In this document: piece after piece, positions 1-7,898 of the stretch | How the letters are laid out: each line of letters opens with the position of its first letter | How positions within the stretch are numbered: the stretch's first letter is position 1 | Source of the DNA: Oscillospiraceae bacterium | GTDB lineage: Bacteria; Bacillota_A; Clostridia; Oscillospirales; Oscillospiraceae | Reading direction: 5' to 3' | DNA: 20,699 bases | Assembly: GCA_017381835.1 (NCBI GenBank) | Contig: JAFOBK010000239.1 | Span: 1-20,699, forward strand | Program-made: the position numbers and the translations under genes | The notes under the pieces: model-generated | The model's database searches: none | Seen by the model: only the letters and a program-made list of their open reading frames with translations | What the model was told of the DNA's origin: nothing

Positions 1-613
1 CATTGTTGGAGAAGCCAACCAGCTCGGTGATGGACACCACAGCCTGCTTCAGAACATCGTCAGCGATGCCGAATGCGTTTGCGAAGGTGATCTTCTGATC
101 GGTGACGTACTTCAGACGATCGTTGGGGATGATGATCAGGGAGTCAACCTTCTCGCTCAGAGCAGCGATACCGGCCTCAGCCTGACGCATACGGTTTGCA
201 CCCTCAAACTTGAAGGGCTTGGTGACAACACCAACAGTCAGGATGCCTGCCTCGTGAGCCAGGTCAGCCACGATGGGAGCTGCGCCGGTGCCGGTGCCGC
301 CGCCCATACCTGCGGTGATGAAGACCATATCGGTGTTCTCCAGGATCTTTGCGATCTGGCTGCGGGACTCTTCAGCGGACTTCTGGCCGATCTCAGGCTT
401 GGAGCCTGCGCCCATGCCGCCGGTGAGCTTCTCACCGATCTGAACCTTATTCTTGCAGATGGATTTATTCAGATCCTGCTTATCAGTGTTGATAACAATG
501 AAATCAACGCCTGCAACGCCGGACTCGATCATACGGTTAATAACATTGTTGCCGGCGCCGCCGACACCAATTACCTTAATTTTAACAACTCTCTCGGGGT
601 ACATTTCAGCCAT
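1..613 (-). CDS. ftsZ: Cell division GTPase FtsZ, N-terminal 204 codons (3' part outside window)
   Basis: FtsZ is the tubulin-like GTPase that polymerises into the cytoplasmic Z ring and recruits the divisome. The visible protein starts [20 protein letters not shown] and has the nucleotide-binding start GVGGAGNNV (residues 16-24), the NTD motif (42-44), and the tubulin/FtsZ signature GGGTGTG at 104-110, so it is FtsZ beyond reasonable doubt. The reading frame is open to the window edge. The lost part is the rest of the GTPase domain, the linker and the C-terminal tail. The ATG at 613 is preceded by AGGAGG at good spacing. It is the last dcw gene seen here, follows ftsQ directly with no ftsA between, and has its own sigma-A promoter about 75 bases upstream, so it can be transcribed apart from the wall genes. 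Confidence 0.98.
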   Translation of the reverse strand, partial: MAEMYPERVVKIKVIGVGGAGNNVINRMIESGVAGVDFIVINTDKQDLNKSICKNKVQIGEKLTGGMGAGSKPEIGQKSAEESRSQIAKILENTDMVFITAGMGGGTGTGAAPIVADLAHEAGILTVGVVTKPFKFEGANRMRQAEAGIAALSEKVDSLIIIPNDRLKYVTDQKITFANAFGIADDVLKQAVVSITELVGFSNN

Positions 614-638
614 GTTGCTTTCCTCCTATGTATCAATT

Positions 639-664
639 AGCAGAAGGGCTGTACCAATTCTGCT
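639..664 (-). other. Leader hairpin upstream of ftsZ
   Basis: On the transcribed strand AGCAGAA and TTCTGCT form a perfect 7 bp stem with a 12-base loop. It lies between the ftsZ promoter and the ribosome site (about 622-627), which it leaves exposed. No T-run follows, so it is not a terminator. A role in mRNA stability or processing is only inference. Confidence 0.4.
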
Positions 665-686
665 GGGCATACAATCTTACTTTTAT

Positions 687-715
687 ATTCTATCTTGAAA
701 ATCGGGATTGGTCAA
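687..715 (-). promoter_or_regulatory. Sigma-A promoter for ftsZ
   Basis: Read on the minus strand: TTGACC (715-710), a 17-base spacer, and TAGAAT (692-687), each one mismatch from consensus with ideal spacing. It lies in the 155-base gap between ftsQ and ftsZ, the largest gap inside the cluster. The predicted transcript start is near 680, giving a leader of about 65 bases. Confidence 0.7.
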
Positions 716-768
716 TAGAAATTCTTATTTTTTCGCCAAAGAATTTCCAAATTTGCCGTCTTGTTTTC

Positions 769-1752
769 TTAGGTAAAGGGGGTATATCCTACCTTATCCA
801 CCCAATTGGTGAAGCTCACGTCCAGGTGGCCGCTCTCATAAGCTTCCATTCTGTCAACAGTGGCTCTCAATGCGCTAATCTTGTAGTCCAGCTGCATGGT
901 ATCACCCAAATTGATCTGGAAGCGCTCATCATACCACAGTTCAACGGCCTTCAGATTGGTCACATCCACGCTGTCAACCTGGCCGGAAATGCTGTTGGTA
1001 CTAAGGACCTGCAGCACAGAAAGCGCCGTCTGCAGCCGCTGGGAGGCAGTCACATCCACGGTAATGGACTCCGGTTCCTCCTCTGTTTCGGTGGGTTCAC
1101 CTTCGGTTTCCTGGTCATCAGGAATTTCTCCGGTTTCCATATCCACTAGGGGAACTTCGGTCAACTCGCCTTGATGGGCAACAGCCTGCTGTCCAATGGC
1201 GGGAGATTCCAGCATCACGCCCAGCACCTGGGTATAGTCCTTGGCGGTAATGCTGTTGACCTGCTCCACCAGCTTACCGGCATCATTCATCAGCCACCAT
1301 TCGCCCTTGGCATCCTGGATGGAGTAGACGATATCCTGTTCTGTAATCTGTATATTGACCGTATCGGGCAAAATTATTCCTACACGGACAGTATCCACGT
1401 AAGGCAGCTCAGACATGATATTTCCGCTGACCTGGGCACGGCTTACACCCAAAAGATTGCTGCCGGTTTCAATGCCCGCTGCTTCGGAAATTTCCCAGGG
1501 GGTATATTTACTGTTGCCGGATACCTGCACCTTATCAACCTTGAAGAAGATGGACATACCCAGCACAATGGCAAATACCACCGCTGCCACTGTGATCAGA
1601 TGCAAAATAAACTTGCCGCGCTTAAAGGGCTTAGGCGGAGTATAAATCACATCCGAATCCTTCAGTTTCCGCTCTCTGCGTACCGGCCGTTTTCCCTTAG
1701 TGGGTGTTCTGTCCACTGTATGCAGATGTCTTTGTTTTTCCTTGGTATTCAT
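769..1752 (-). CDS. ftsQ: Cell division protein FtsQ/DivIB
   Basis: FtsQ/DivIB is a single-pass membrane protein that scaffolds the FtsQ-FtsL-FtsB complex and couples the divisome to septal wall synthesis. The 327-residue product has a basic cytoplasmic tail (1-46), one membrane segment (about 47-70, rich in I, V, A, L), an external POTRA-like domain (about 71-140, with FKVDKVQVSGN and LPYVDTVRV), and a beta domain to the end. A strongly acidic, Thr/Pro-containing stretch at about 196-230 looks like a flexible insert. The start is the ATG at 1752 with AAGGAG upstream; the gap to murG is 12 bases, so the two are co-transcribed. Assignment rests on architecture and position, because sequence conservation in this family is low. 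Confidence 0.9.
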   Translation of the reverse strand: MNTKEKQRHLHTVDRTPTKGKRPVRRERKLKDSDVIYTPPKPFKRGKFILHLITVAAVVFAIVLGMSIFFKVDKVQVSGNSKYTPWEISEAAGIETGSNLLGVSRAQVSGNIMSELPYVDTVRVGIILPDTVNIQITEQDIVYSIQDAKGEWWLMNDAGKLVEQVNSITAKDYTQVLGVMLESPAIGQQAVAHQGELTEVPLVDMETGEIPDDQETEGEPTETEEEPESITVDVTASQRLQTALSVLQVLSTNSISGQVDSVDVTNLKAVELWYDERFQINLGDTMQLDYKISALRATVDRMEAYESGHLDVSFTNWVDKVGYTPFT

Positions 1753-1764
1753 GGATTTGCTCCT

Positions 1765-2901
1765 TTATTTCTGGCCTTTGCCGGAGATGAGTTCCTCCAT
1801 AATGGTGCAGATCCGCTCTGCACAATCCGGAACCGCAATATGCAGCAGGTTCTTACGCATCGTCTCATACTTCTCACGGTCTTCCAGCAGTTCCCGGATC
1901 TTTGCCATAACCGCTTCCGCAGTGCAATCCTTTTCCAGGATCACTGCTGCCGCACCCTGGGAAGCCAGAGCCATGGCATTTTTCTCCTGATGGTTGGCGG
2001 TGACATTGGGAGAAGGAATCAAAATACAGGGCACACCGGCTACAGCCACCTCATTGCAGCTGGAAGCACCGGCACGGCCAATGACGATATCTGCCGCGAC
2101 CATAGCGGTGGGCATATCGTAGAGATACTCCTTCAGGAAGATGGAACCGTTGCCGTGGATATCCACACCCTTTTCCTCGGTGAGTTTGGGCATCCAGTCC
2201 CAGCCGTAGCTGCCAACCGCGTGAATATGCTGGAAAGGATAACCTGCTTCCATCTCCAGGCGCATCAGCTCCGCAGTCATCTCGTTCATGGCCTTGGCGC
2301 CCTGGCTGCCAAATGCGGACAGAATCACAGGGCGGCTATCCAGGCCCAGTTTCTCCCGGCATTCGGACTTTTTGTTATAGATAAATTCGCTGCGGACGGG
2401 CATACCCACCGCCTGAATCTTATCTTTGTTCTTATAGTACTGGGCACTCTGAGGGAAGCACACCAGGTTTCTTTCTGTCCAGAGCGCTGCCAGCTTGGTG
2501 GTCAGGCCGGGTACAGCATTGGCCTCATGGACACAGCTGGGCACCTTCAAAAGACCCGCTGCCATCAGGGCAGGAAGGCTGGCATAACCGCCGGTACCCA
2601 CCACCACATCCGCCTGAAACTCACGGATAATTTTCTTGCATCTATTCACTGCGTTTGCCAGCAGCTTCAGCGTCCGGACATTCTTTTTGATGCCGCTGAA
2701 GCTGAAATCGCGGTACATACCGTCGCCGGGCAGGGTGATCAGCTCATAGCCGGCCTTGGGAACCAACTGCTCCTCCATGCCGCCTACTGCGCCCACAAAC
2801 AGAATCTTACTGTCCGGATGGCGCTGCTTCCAGGTATTTGCCACAGCAATGGCGGGATTGATATGGCCGCCGGTACCGCCGCAGGTAAAAATCACGTTCA
2901 T
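1765..2901 (-). CDS. murG: UDP-GlcNAc:undecaprenyl-PP-MurNAc-pentapeptide GlcNAc transferase MurG
   Basis: MurG adds GlcNAc from UDP-GlcNAc to lipid I, making lipid II on the inner face of the membrane. The 378-residue product has family length and motifs: the N-terminal glycine loop GGTGGH (8-13), GTGGYASLP (102-110), HEANAVPG (125-132, where most homologues have HEQN), the second glycine loop FGSQGA (197-202), and the C-terminal donor site GRAGASSCNE (275-284) followed by ANHQEKNA. An upstream in-frame extension is rejected because it lies inside ftsW and lacks MurG sequence. The ATG at 2901 has GGAGG upstream and overlaps the ftsW stop (ATGA), which indicates translational coupling. Confidence 0.97.
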   Translation of the reverse strand: MNVIFTCGGTGGHINPAIAVANTWKQRHPDSKILFVGAVGGMEEQLVPKAGYELITLPGDGMYRDFSFSGIKKNVRTLKLLANAVNRCKKIIREFQADVVVGTGGYASLPALMAAGLLKVPSCVHEANAVPGLTTKLAALWTERNLVCFPQSAQYYKNKDKIQAVGMPVRSEFIYNKKSECREKLGLDSRPVILSAFGSQGAKAMNEMTAELMRLEMEAGYPFQHIHAVGSYGWDWMPKLTEEKGVDIHGNGSIFLKEYLYDMPTAMVAADIVIGRAGASSCNEVAVAGVPCILIPSPNVTANHQEKNAMALASQGAAAVILEKDCTAEAVMAKIRELLEDREKYETMRKNLLHIAVPDCAERICTIMEELISGKGQK

Positions 2902-4001
2902 AATACGTCCTCCATTTTGGATGCCCGACCCTCCCCTCTGGAGATGCCAAGCAAAATCCCCATCTCCCCCAGGTTCACCGCCAAAGCCGTCCCTCCGTAA
3001 GAAAAGAATGGAAGCGCAATGCCGGTGGATGGGAGAAGATTCGTAACTACACACAGGTTCAGCACCGTCTGCACGGCAATGAGAGTAATCAGTCCCGCAG
3101 CCAGAACCGTAGAAAACCGGTCGGCTGCACCCAATGCAATCCGATAGCCCCGAAGAATCAGAGCAATGAAAAGAAAAATGATCAGCAAGGCTCCCAAAAG
3201 CCCCACTTCTTCACAAATGATAGCGAAGATATAGTCGTTATACTGAAAAGGCAGATACAGGTACTTCTGTCTGCTTCGCCCAAGGCCCAACCCCAGCACA
3301 CCGCCGGAGCCGATGGCATACAGCGACTGCAGGATCTGATAGCCGGTGTCGGAGGGGTCTGCCTCCGGATGGAGCCAGGCGGTGACCCGGTCACCGGCAT
3401 AGCCCATAAAGGTGATATACACAAGTACAAAAGCCACAGCCAGGCCGAAGCCGGCCAGCAGCCATTTGGGATGGGTGCCTGCCACAAACATCATGACAAC
3501 AGCCACCATGCCCATCAGCATGATGGCGGAAAGGTGCTTTTCCAGGGCAAGGGGTATCAAAATGCCCAGGATAGCCATGCCAAAGCCAAGCACCCCCCAG
3601 CGGAAGGTTCCGGCATCGCTGCCAAAATCCCGGGTGAGCTTACTCAGCAGCAGAATCATGGTGAATTTGGCAATCTCGGAAGGTTGAAACTGCAGCCCCC
3701 CAATACTGATCCAGCGTTTGGCACCGTTGACGGACTGTCCGAACAGCAGCACCATCAGCAAAAGGCCGATGCTGATCCAGTACAGCGGCCAGGCCATCCG
3801 ATACCAAAAATCCGCCGAAATCCGGCTCAGTACCAAGAGGCCTGCCAGCCCTACCAAAGCACAGGCCGCCTGCTTTTGCAGGTATCGGGTGCTGAGGGTA
3901 TAGCCGGTATCATACTGACTTTGGGCGGAACTTGCTGAGTACAGCATTCCCAGCCCAATTGTCAGCAATAACAGCAGCAGAATAAGAAATGTAACATCCA
4001 T
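2898..4001 (-). CDS. ftsW: SEDS-family peptidoglycan glycosyltransferase FtsW/SpoVE
   Basis: This SEDS protein polymerises lipid II into glycan strands together with a class B PBP. The 367-residue product is almost wholly membrane segments. Hallmarks are NGAKRWISIG (92-101), QPSEIAKF (106-113), GYQILQSLYAIGSGG (220-234), LGRSRQKYLYLP (240-251), NDYIFAIICEE (255-265) with D256 as the probable catalytic aspartate, and LPFFSYGGT (330-338). The segment before D256 reads PFQYND where FtsW often has PExHTD. The start MDVTFLIL at 4001 is chosen because GGGAG precedes it; an in-frame start at 4064 would add a non-family basic peptide. Its place between mraY and murG fits FtsW or its sporulation paralogue SpoVE; sequence alone does not settle which. 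The RBS is inside a hairpin. Confidence 0.93.
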   Translation of the reverse strand: MDVTFLILLLLLLTIGLGMLYSASSAQSQYDTGYTLSTRYLQKQAACALVGLAGLLVLSRISADFWYRMAWPLYWISIGLLLMVLLFGQSVNGAKRWISIGGLQFQPSEIAKFTMILLLSKLTRDFGSDAGTFRWGVLGFGMAILGILIPLALEKHLSAIMLMGMVAVVMMFVAGTHPKWLLAGFGLAVAFVLVYITFMGYAGDRVTAWLHPEADPSDTGYQILQSLYAIGSGGVLGLGLGRSRQKYLYLPFQYNDYIFAIICEEVGLLGALLIIFLFIALILRGYRIALGAADRFSTVLAAGLITLIAVQTVLNLCVVTNLLPSTGIALPFFSYGGTALAVNLGEMGILLGISRGEGRASKMEDVL

Positions 4002-4006
4002 GCGTT

Positions 4007-4033
4007 CTCCCGTCTGAAACACACGCAGACGGG
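4007..4033 (-). promoter_or_regulatory. Hairpin that covers the ftsW ribosome binding site
   Basis: On the minus strand CCCGTCTG (4033-4026), a 9-base loop and CAGACGGG (4016-4009) form a perfect 8 bp stem. The last three G of the stem are the first bases of the ftsW Shine-Dalgarno GGGAG (4011-4007), eight bases before the ATG. Folding would hide the ribosome site. The surrounding mraY-ftsW gap is 79 bases, unusually long for this cluster, and lies where murD normally sits. Confidence 0.5.
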
Positions 4034-4080
4034 GGTTCTCTTTGGCATGCAATCTGCTATGCAATGCCTCGGGACTCCTT

Positions 4081-5055
4081 TCAGATCAGGCCGGAAATAC
4101 CAATCCAGGCCAAAACGCACATCACAGCGGAAACACCGGCAAAGACCAGTACCACTTTTTCCTCTTTCCAGCCGCACATCTCAAAATGATGGTGGATGGG
4201 TGCCATTTTAAACAGACGCTTGCCATGGGTCAGCTTGAAATAACCCACCTGCAGAATAACGGACATGGTTTCGCAAATGTAGACAAAACCCACCAGAATC
4301 AGGATCAGGGGCATATCCAGGGCAAAGGCCAGGGCGCAAACAGCGCCGCCCAGGAACAGAGAACCGGTATCACCCATGAACACCTTGGCAGGATGCCAGT
4401 TGTAGAACAGATAGGCGATCAGGCCGCCAACCAGGGATGCGGGCAGCAGTGCCAAATCGTACTTCTTCAGGCCAATTGCGGCAGCGGTGAAGAAAATCAT
4501 AACGGGAATGGTGACGCTGCTGCTGAGGCCGTCTACACCGTCAGTCAGGTTCACCGCATTGACACAGCCCACCATCACGAACATGGCGAAGAAAATATAT
4601 ACCATGGGATGAACGGCCAGATTTACATTCACAAAGGGAATGTAAAGATTGCAGCTGAGGCTGCCTTCTTTATAAAGCAAATACAGATACAGCACAGATA
4701 CGATCATCTGCAGAGATGCCTTCTGCCAGCTGGTCAGACCCAGGTTACGCTTGAACTTGATCTTGGTAAAGTCATCCAAAAAGCCAATGAAGCCAAAGCA
4801 CAGCGCGGGGATCAGCGCATAGAACACGGTAAATTCCTGCATGGTGGGGATGCAGATCAGCAGGCAGATAACCGATGCAAAAATGAACATCAGACCGCCC
4901 ATCATGGGGGTGCCCGCCTTATTGTTATGCCAGGTAGGGCCCAGTTCCCGAATGGACTGGCCTGCCTTCAGGGCACGCAGGATCGGCAGCAGCAGACGGC
5001 CCAGCACGCCGGACAGCACAGCCGCCACCAAAGCCATGATCAAAACTCTTGTCAT
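4081..5055 (-). CDS. mraY: Phospho-MurNAc-pentapeptide transferase MraY
   Basis: MraY moves phospho-MurNAc-pentapeptide from UDP to undecaprenyl phosphate, giving lipid I, the first membrane step of wall synthesis. The 324-residue polytopic protein is of normal length. Visible family motifs: KAGTPMMGG (46-54), the Mg-binding aspartate pair in FLDDFTK (92-98), the catalytic-site motif NLTDGVDGL (169-177), VFMGDTGSL (225-233), and the HHHFE loop (288-292). The ATG at 5055 has GGAGG upstream, and the gap to murF is 15 bases. The next gene downstream is ftsW, not murD. Confidence 0.98.
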   Translation of the reverse strand: MTRVLIMALVAAVLSGVLGRLLLPILRALKAGQSIRELGPTWHNNKAGTPMMGGLMFIFASVICLLICIPTMQEFTVFYALIPALCFGFIGFLDDFTKIKFKRNLGLTSWQKASLQMIVSVLYLYLLYKEGSLSCNLYIPFVNVNLAVHPMVYIFFAMFVMVGCVNAVNLTDGVDGLSSSVTIPVMIFFTAAAIGLKKYDLALLPASLVGGLIAYLFYNWHPAKVFMGDTGSLFLGGAVCALAFALDMPLILILVGFVYICETMSVILQVGYFKLTHGKRLFKMAPIHHHFEMCGWKEEKVVLVFAGVSAVMCVLAWIGISGLI

Positions 5056-5070
5056 ATGTAGTTCCTCCGA

Positions 5071-6432
5071 TTATTTCTCTTCCTGCAGGAATGCCTCCAG
5101 CACCTGCTCCATACGCATGCCGCGGCTGCCCTTGAAGAGAATGGTATCGCCGGGCTTTGCCAAAGTTTTCAGCACCTGAACCATTTTCTCCTTTTCCGTA
5201 AAGGCACGGGAGAACTTGGGCAGCATACCGCCGGTACGGGCGCCGGTGAGCATACCTTCACTGTTGGGACCATAGGCCAGCAGCACATCGGTCTTCTCCG
5301 CTGCAATACGGCCTACCTTATAATGCTCTGCACGGGCGCAGGCACCCAGCTCCAGCATATCGCCCAATACGGCTACACGGCGGCTTTCCCGGTTGCCAAG
5401 CACTGCCAGGGCAGCTGCCATGGACTCGGGGCCGGCATTATAGCAATCATAGATAATCGTATAGCCATTCTTTTCGTAAATTTCCTGACGGCCGGCCATG
5501 TTCTGGAACCGTGCCAGGCTTCTGCTGATTTCCTCAGGGGGAACATCCATTTCCATACCCACGACAATCGCTGCCAGGGCATCGCTGACATAGTGCTGGC
5601 CCTCCAGCTCCAGTTCCACTGCGAACTGAACAGAGTCATTCTTTGCCAGGAAATACAGCGTGCCGTCTGCTTCACGGACTTCCAGACCCTTCAGATCACA
5701 CTCAGGATTACGGACGCCAAAGTAAAGAGCATTACGGCCGCCGGACTTCTTCTGATTCCACAAAAGGCCGTCATCACCGTTGAGGATGATCTTGCCGTTT
5801 TCATGCATACCTTCCAGGATCTCCAGTTTGGCCTTCAGAATGCCCTCAATGGAGCCCAGGTGTTCGATATGCATAGTACCGATGTTGATGATCACAGCCA
5901 CATCGGGCTTACCGATAGATGCCAGGTAAGCGATCTCACGGAAATGGTTCATGCCCATTTCCAACACGGCAACCTCAGTATCCTCAGGCATGCTCAGGAT
6001 TGCCATAGGCATACCGATATCATTGTTATGGTTAGCAGGGGTCTTTTCCACCTTGTACTTGCTCTGGAGGACTGCTGCCACCATTTCCTTGGTGGTGCTC
6101 TTGCCCACAGAACCGGTAATGCCCACTACCTTCATGCCGATTCGGTCACGCTCGCCGCGGGCAATATCGCCCAGGGCAATGCGGGTGTCCTCCACCACGA
6201 TGGCGGGATAGTCACCGTCGCAATGGTTGCACAGCACCGCAGCCGCACCCTTTTCGAATGCGGCGGGGATATAGTCATGACCGTCACGCTCGCCAACCAG
6301 GGCGATGAACAGCTGACCTTCGGTGAGTTTCCGGGTGTCCATATTGGCACCCAGGAAGGTCACATCCTTATATTTGGGGTCGATACGGCCGCCGCACCAC
6401 TGTGCAGCCTGCTGCAGCGTAATTCTTCCCAT
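5071..6432 (-). CDS. murF: UDP-MurNAc-tripeptide--D-Ala-D-Ala ligase MurF
   Basis: MurF is the ATP-dependent ligase that adds D-Ala-D-Ala to the UDP-MurNAc-tripeptide in the cytoplasm, finishing the pentapeptide for MraY. The 453-residue product shows the Mur ligase ATP loop GITGSVGKSTTKE (104-116), the following HNNDIGMP (135-142), LEMGMNHF, the YDCYNAGPESM segment (YNANP in most homologues, so one substitution), LGDMLELG, and KGSRGMRME near the C-terminus (434-442). The N-terminal domain carries DTR and LFIALVGERDGHDY, as in MurF. The ATG at 6432 is 6 bases after the murE stop, and the ribosome site lies within the end of murE. Confidence 0.97.
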   Translation of the reverse strand: MGRITLQQAAQWCGGRIDPKYKDVTFLGANMDTRKLTEGQLFIALVGERDGHDYIPAAFEKGAAAVLCNHCDGDYPAIVVEDTRIALGDIARGERDRIGMKVVGITGSVGKSTTKEMVAAVLQSKYKVEKTPANHNNDIGMPMAILSMPEDTEVAVLEMGMNHFREIAYLASIGKPDVAVIINIGTMHIEHLGSIEGILKAKLEILEGMHENGKIILNGDDGLLWNQKKSGGRNALYFGVRNPECDLKGLEVREADGTLYFLAKNDSVQFAVELELEGQHYVSDALAAIVVGMEMDVPPEEISRSLARFQNMAGRQEIYEKNGYTIIYDCYNAGPESMAAALAVLGNRESRRVAVLGDMLELGACARAEHYKVGRIAAEKTDVLLAYGPNSEGMLTGARTGGMLPKFSRAFTEKEKMVQVLKTLAKPGDTILFKGSRGMRMEQVLEAFLQEEK

Positions 6433-6438
6433 GATAAA

Positions 6439-7887
6439 TTACCTCATTTCCTCCAGGTAGGCAGCGACAACTTCACGCTCATCGAGGTGATGCTTGACGC
6501 CATTGATCTCCTGGTATGTTTCATGGCCCTTTCCGGCCAGTATAATTATATCATTTTTCTCGGCAATGTCCATAGCATGACGGATAGCTGCGGGTCTGTT
6601 TTCAATAATTTCATAATTATTTTTGCTGCCATCGATGCCCTTTACGATATCTTCAATGATTTTTGCGGGATTTTCGGTGCGGGGATTATCGGAAGTGATA
6701 ATGGAAAAGTCTGCAATATCCGTGCCGATCTTGCCCATGATGGGGCGCTTGATGGGGTCACGGTCACCGCCGCAGCCAAAGACCGCAATGAGTCTGCCCT
6801 TGCAGAAGCCCTTGCCGGAGGACAGCACATTTTCCAGGCCGTCGGGGGTATGGGCATAGTCAATGAGGATGGTATAGGGTTTGCCGGGAGTGGGAACCAC
6901 TTCCACTCTGCCCTTAACACCCTGGGCAGTCCGCAAAGCATTGGCAGCATCGGAAAGAGAAATATCCAGCTGCATAGCCATGCCCAGCACATTCAGAGCA
7001 TTATAGACGGTGAACTTGCCGGGGATGGGGAGCTTTACTTCCACCTTCTCTTCGCCGCTGATAGCAGTGAAGGAAACGCCGTCAGCCAGAAGCTCTTCAT
7101 TCTGAGCATAGAGGTCTGCAGTACCCTTGGCAGAAACGGTCAAAACAGGGCATGCCGCACCGCCGCAAAGGCGATCATACCAGCTGTCATCCAGGTTGCC
7201 CACAGCCTTACGGCAGCGCTGGAAGAGAATAGCCTTGGTGTCGCAGTAAGCTTCCATGGTCTTGTGGAAATCCAGATGATCTTCGGTCAGATTGGTAAAA
7301 GATGCCACATCATAGGTAATGCCTGCCACTCTGTCCAAAGCGATGGCATGGGAGGAAACCTCCATGATCACATGGGTGCAGCCGGCAGCGCGCATTCTAG
7401 CCAGCAGCGCCTGCAGTTCAAAGCTCTCGGGGGTGGTGCGGTCAGCGGGGATATGCTCGTCGCCGATGATATTCTCCATAGTGCCCATAAGGCCTACCTT
7501 TGCACCCTTCACCACTTCCAGCACATGCTTCAGAAGGAGCGTGGAGGAGGTCTTGCCGTTGGTGCCGGTAACGCCGATCATCTGCATAGATGCGGCGGGA
7601 TTACCGAAGAAATTACGGCCGATATAAGCCAGCGCCAGGCGGTCAGATTCCACCAGCACATAGGGGAACTCCCCTTCCGGCTCCTTGGCGGTGACGATGA
7701 CAGCAGCACCCTTTTCCATGGCCATGGGGATAAAACGGTTGCCGTCGGTAGCAAAGCCGGTAACAGCCACAAACATGCCGCCGGGCTGCACCTTACGGGA
7801 GTCATAGGCAACATCCTGGATCTCCATTTCCAAATTTGCGTTGGTTTTTAAAACAGTTACATCTGCAAGCAGTTCTTTCAGTTTCAT
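6439..7887 (-). CDS. murE: UDP-MurNAc-L-Ala-D-Glu--meso-diaminopimelate ligase MurE
   Basis: MurE adds the third stem-peptide residue to UDP-MurNAc-dipeptide. The 482-residue product has the ATP loop GVTGTNGKTS (105-114), MEVSSHAIALDR (175-186), the carbamylated-lysine region DTKAILF (216-222), IDYAHTPDGLENVL (342-355), DNPR (400-403) and GKGHETYQE (452-460). DNPR is the known signature for meso-diaminopimelate rather than lysine, so the organism should have DAP-type peptidoglycan. The ATG at 7887 is chosen for AAGGAG upstream and the MurE-like N-terminus; the frame stays open further upstream but runs into the PBP gene. The gap to the PBP gene is 11 bases. Confidence 0.97.
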   Translation of the reverse strand: MKLKELLADVTVLKTNANLEMEIQDVAYDSRKVQPGGMFVAVTGFATDGNRFIPMAMEKGAAVIVTAKEPEGEFPYVLVESDRLALAYIGRNFFGNPAASMQMIGVTGTNGKTSSTLLLKHVLEVVKGAKVGLMGTMENIIGDEHIPADRTTPESFELQALLARMRAAGCTHVIMEVSSHAIALDRVAGITYDVASFTNLTEDHLDFHKTMEAYCDTKAILFQRCRKAVGNLDDSWYDRLCGGAACPVLTVSAKGTADLYAQNEELLADGVSFTAISGEEKVEVKLPIPGKFTVYNALNVLGMAMQLDISLSDAANALRTAQGVKGRVEVVPTPGKPYTILIDYAHTPDGLENVLSSGKGFCKGRLIAVFGCGGDRDPIKRPIMGKIGTDIADFSIITSDNPRTENPAKIIEDIVKGIDGSKNNYEIIENRPAAIRHAMDIAEKNDIIILAGKGHETYQEINGVKHHLDEREVVAAYLEEMR

Positions 7888-7898
7888 AGCGTTTCTCC

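Noticed and set aside
2902..3054. N-terminal extension of murG
   Set aside because: It overlaps ftsW in another frame and lacks MurG sequence; the ATG at 2901 has GGAGG and the ATGA overlap.
4002..4080. Remnant of murD between mraY and ftsW
   Set aside because: The 79 bases are mostly hairpin and ribosome-site sequence and show no Mur ligase motif in any frame.
5323..7851. Very long open frame on the plus strand opposite murF and murE, with similar long frames opposite murG, mraY and ftsQ
   Set aside because: It runs across the junction of two certain genes, has no recognisable domain, and His/Gln/Ala-rich content typical of antisense shadows of G+C-biased codons.
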